Assembly: GCF_000023125.1 (NCBI RefSeq)
Contig: NC_013037.1
Span: 2,542,001 to 2,606,000, forward strand
DNA from: Dyadobacter fermentans DSM 18053
GTDB taxonomy: Bacteria; Bacteroidota; Bacteroidia; Cytophagales; Spirosomataceae
Direction: 5' to 3'
DNA length: 64,000 nt
Under the pieces are notes generated by a model. The model ran no database searches, had not been told where the DNA came from, and saw nothing but the letters and a program-made list of their open reading frames with translations. The number at the start of each line of letters is the position of its first letter. Within the stretch, counting starts at the first letter, position 1. The position numbers and the translations under genes were made by a program. Positions 63,949-64,000 of the stretch are shown one piece after another.

Positions 63949-64000
63949 AAGTAATGCTTTCGATTGTACGTAAACACTTTGTAAACTATTAATATCCAGC

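Overview
The window looks like chromosomal DNA of a member of the Bacteroidota, most probably a Cytophagales/Spirosomaceae bacterium of the Dyadobacter type. The taxon is an inference from gene content: a SusC/SusD pair under a FecR/ECF sigma pair, C-terminal type IX secretion (T9SS) sorting domains, a GT117-type DUF2723 protein, TTG-N19-TAnnTTTG promoters, and many surface glycoside hydrolases. No rRNA, tRNA, CRISPR array, prophage or insertion sequence was recognised.

Layout. 1-899: partial DUF2723 membrane glycosyltransferase. 1363-3422: sensor kinase/response regulator pair. 4668-7052: FtsX/MacB-type permease. 7058-21482 (all minus): a ten-gene cluster read as tldD-tldE-tldD-tldE-DUF4159-moxR-DUF58-batA-DUF4175-membrane protein, i.e. 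two tandem TldD/TldE metalloprotease pairs joined to an AAA+/von Willebrand module. Both TldD proteins carry Tat-like leaders and neither TldE has a leader. 21666-22019: stand-alone receiver. 22257-25316 (minus): sugar isomerase/epimerase, MFS sugar porter and PhyH-type dioxygenase, divergent from an AraC regulator. 26373-28784: T9SS-secreted GH9 cellulase. 29077-33577 (plus): phenylalanine/tyrosine catabolism (hmgA-hppD-phhA-fahA), followed by a TetR gene with a palindromic operator in its own promoter. 34403-37035: small secreted proteins, a MetE-core-like enzyme and one unknown gene. 37029-43925 (minus): sigma/FecR/SusC/SusD uptake system, followed upstream by a GH43-like lipoprotein (44016-44930). 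45236-46324: T9SS cargo protein.

46417-56466 (minus) is a carbohydrate catabolic locus: DeoR repressor, FucI/AraA-like isomerase, split transketolase, DUF1593 hydrolase, and a ribose-type ABC importer with a DUF2291 protein. It is followed by a DUF1080 protein, a HigBA toxin-antitoxin pair, a dense patch of repeats (58280-58584), and a three-gene minus-strand hydrolase cluster: DUF4038/GH140-like, sialidase-like propeller, and GH127. Isomerase, split transketolase, pentose-type importer and GH140/GH127 together suggest use of a branched or unusual pentose such as D-apiose. That is a hypothesis, not a demonstrated function.

The strongest non-coding signal is a family of composite repeat cassettes built from octamers (GAATGATT/GAATGAGT and complements) plus the 20-mer GAGCCGCCGTGGAACGGGGA. 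They lie at 13934-14046, 16016-16416, 19535-19838, 30229-30458 and 55620-55695. Each fills a gap inside a co-directional gene cluster. One contains a perfect 51-bp inverted repeat. Two share a diverged core, showing that they were copied together with the tldD/tldE genes.
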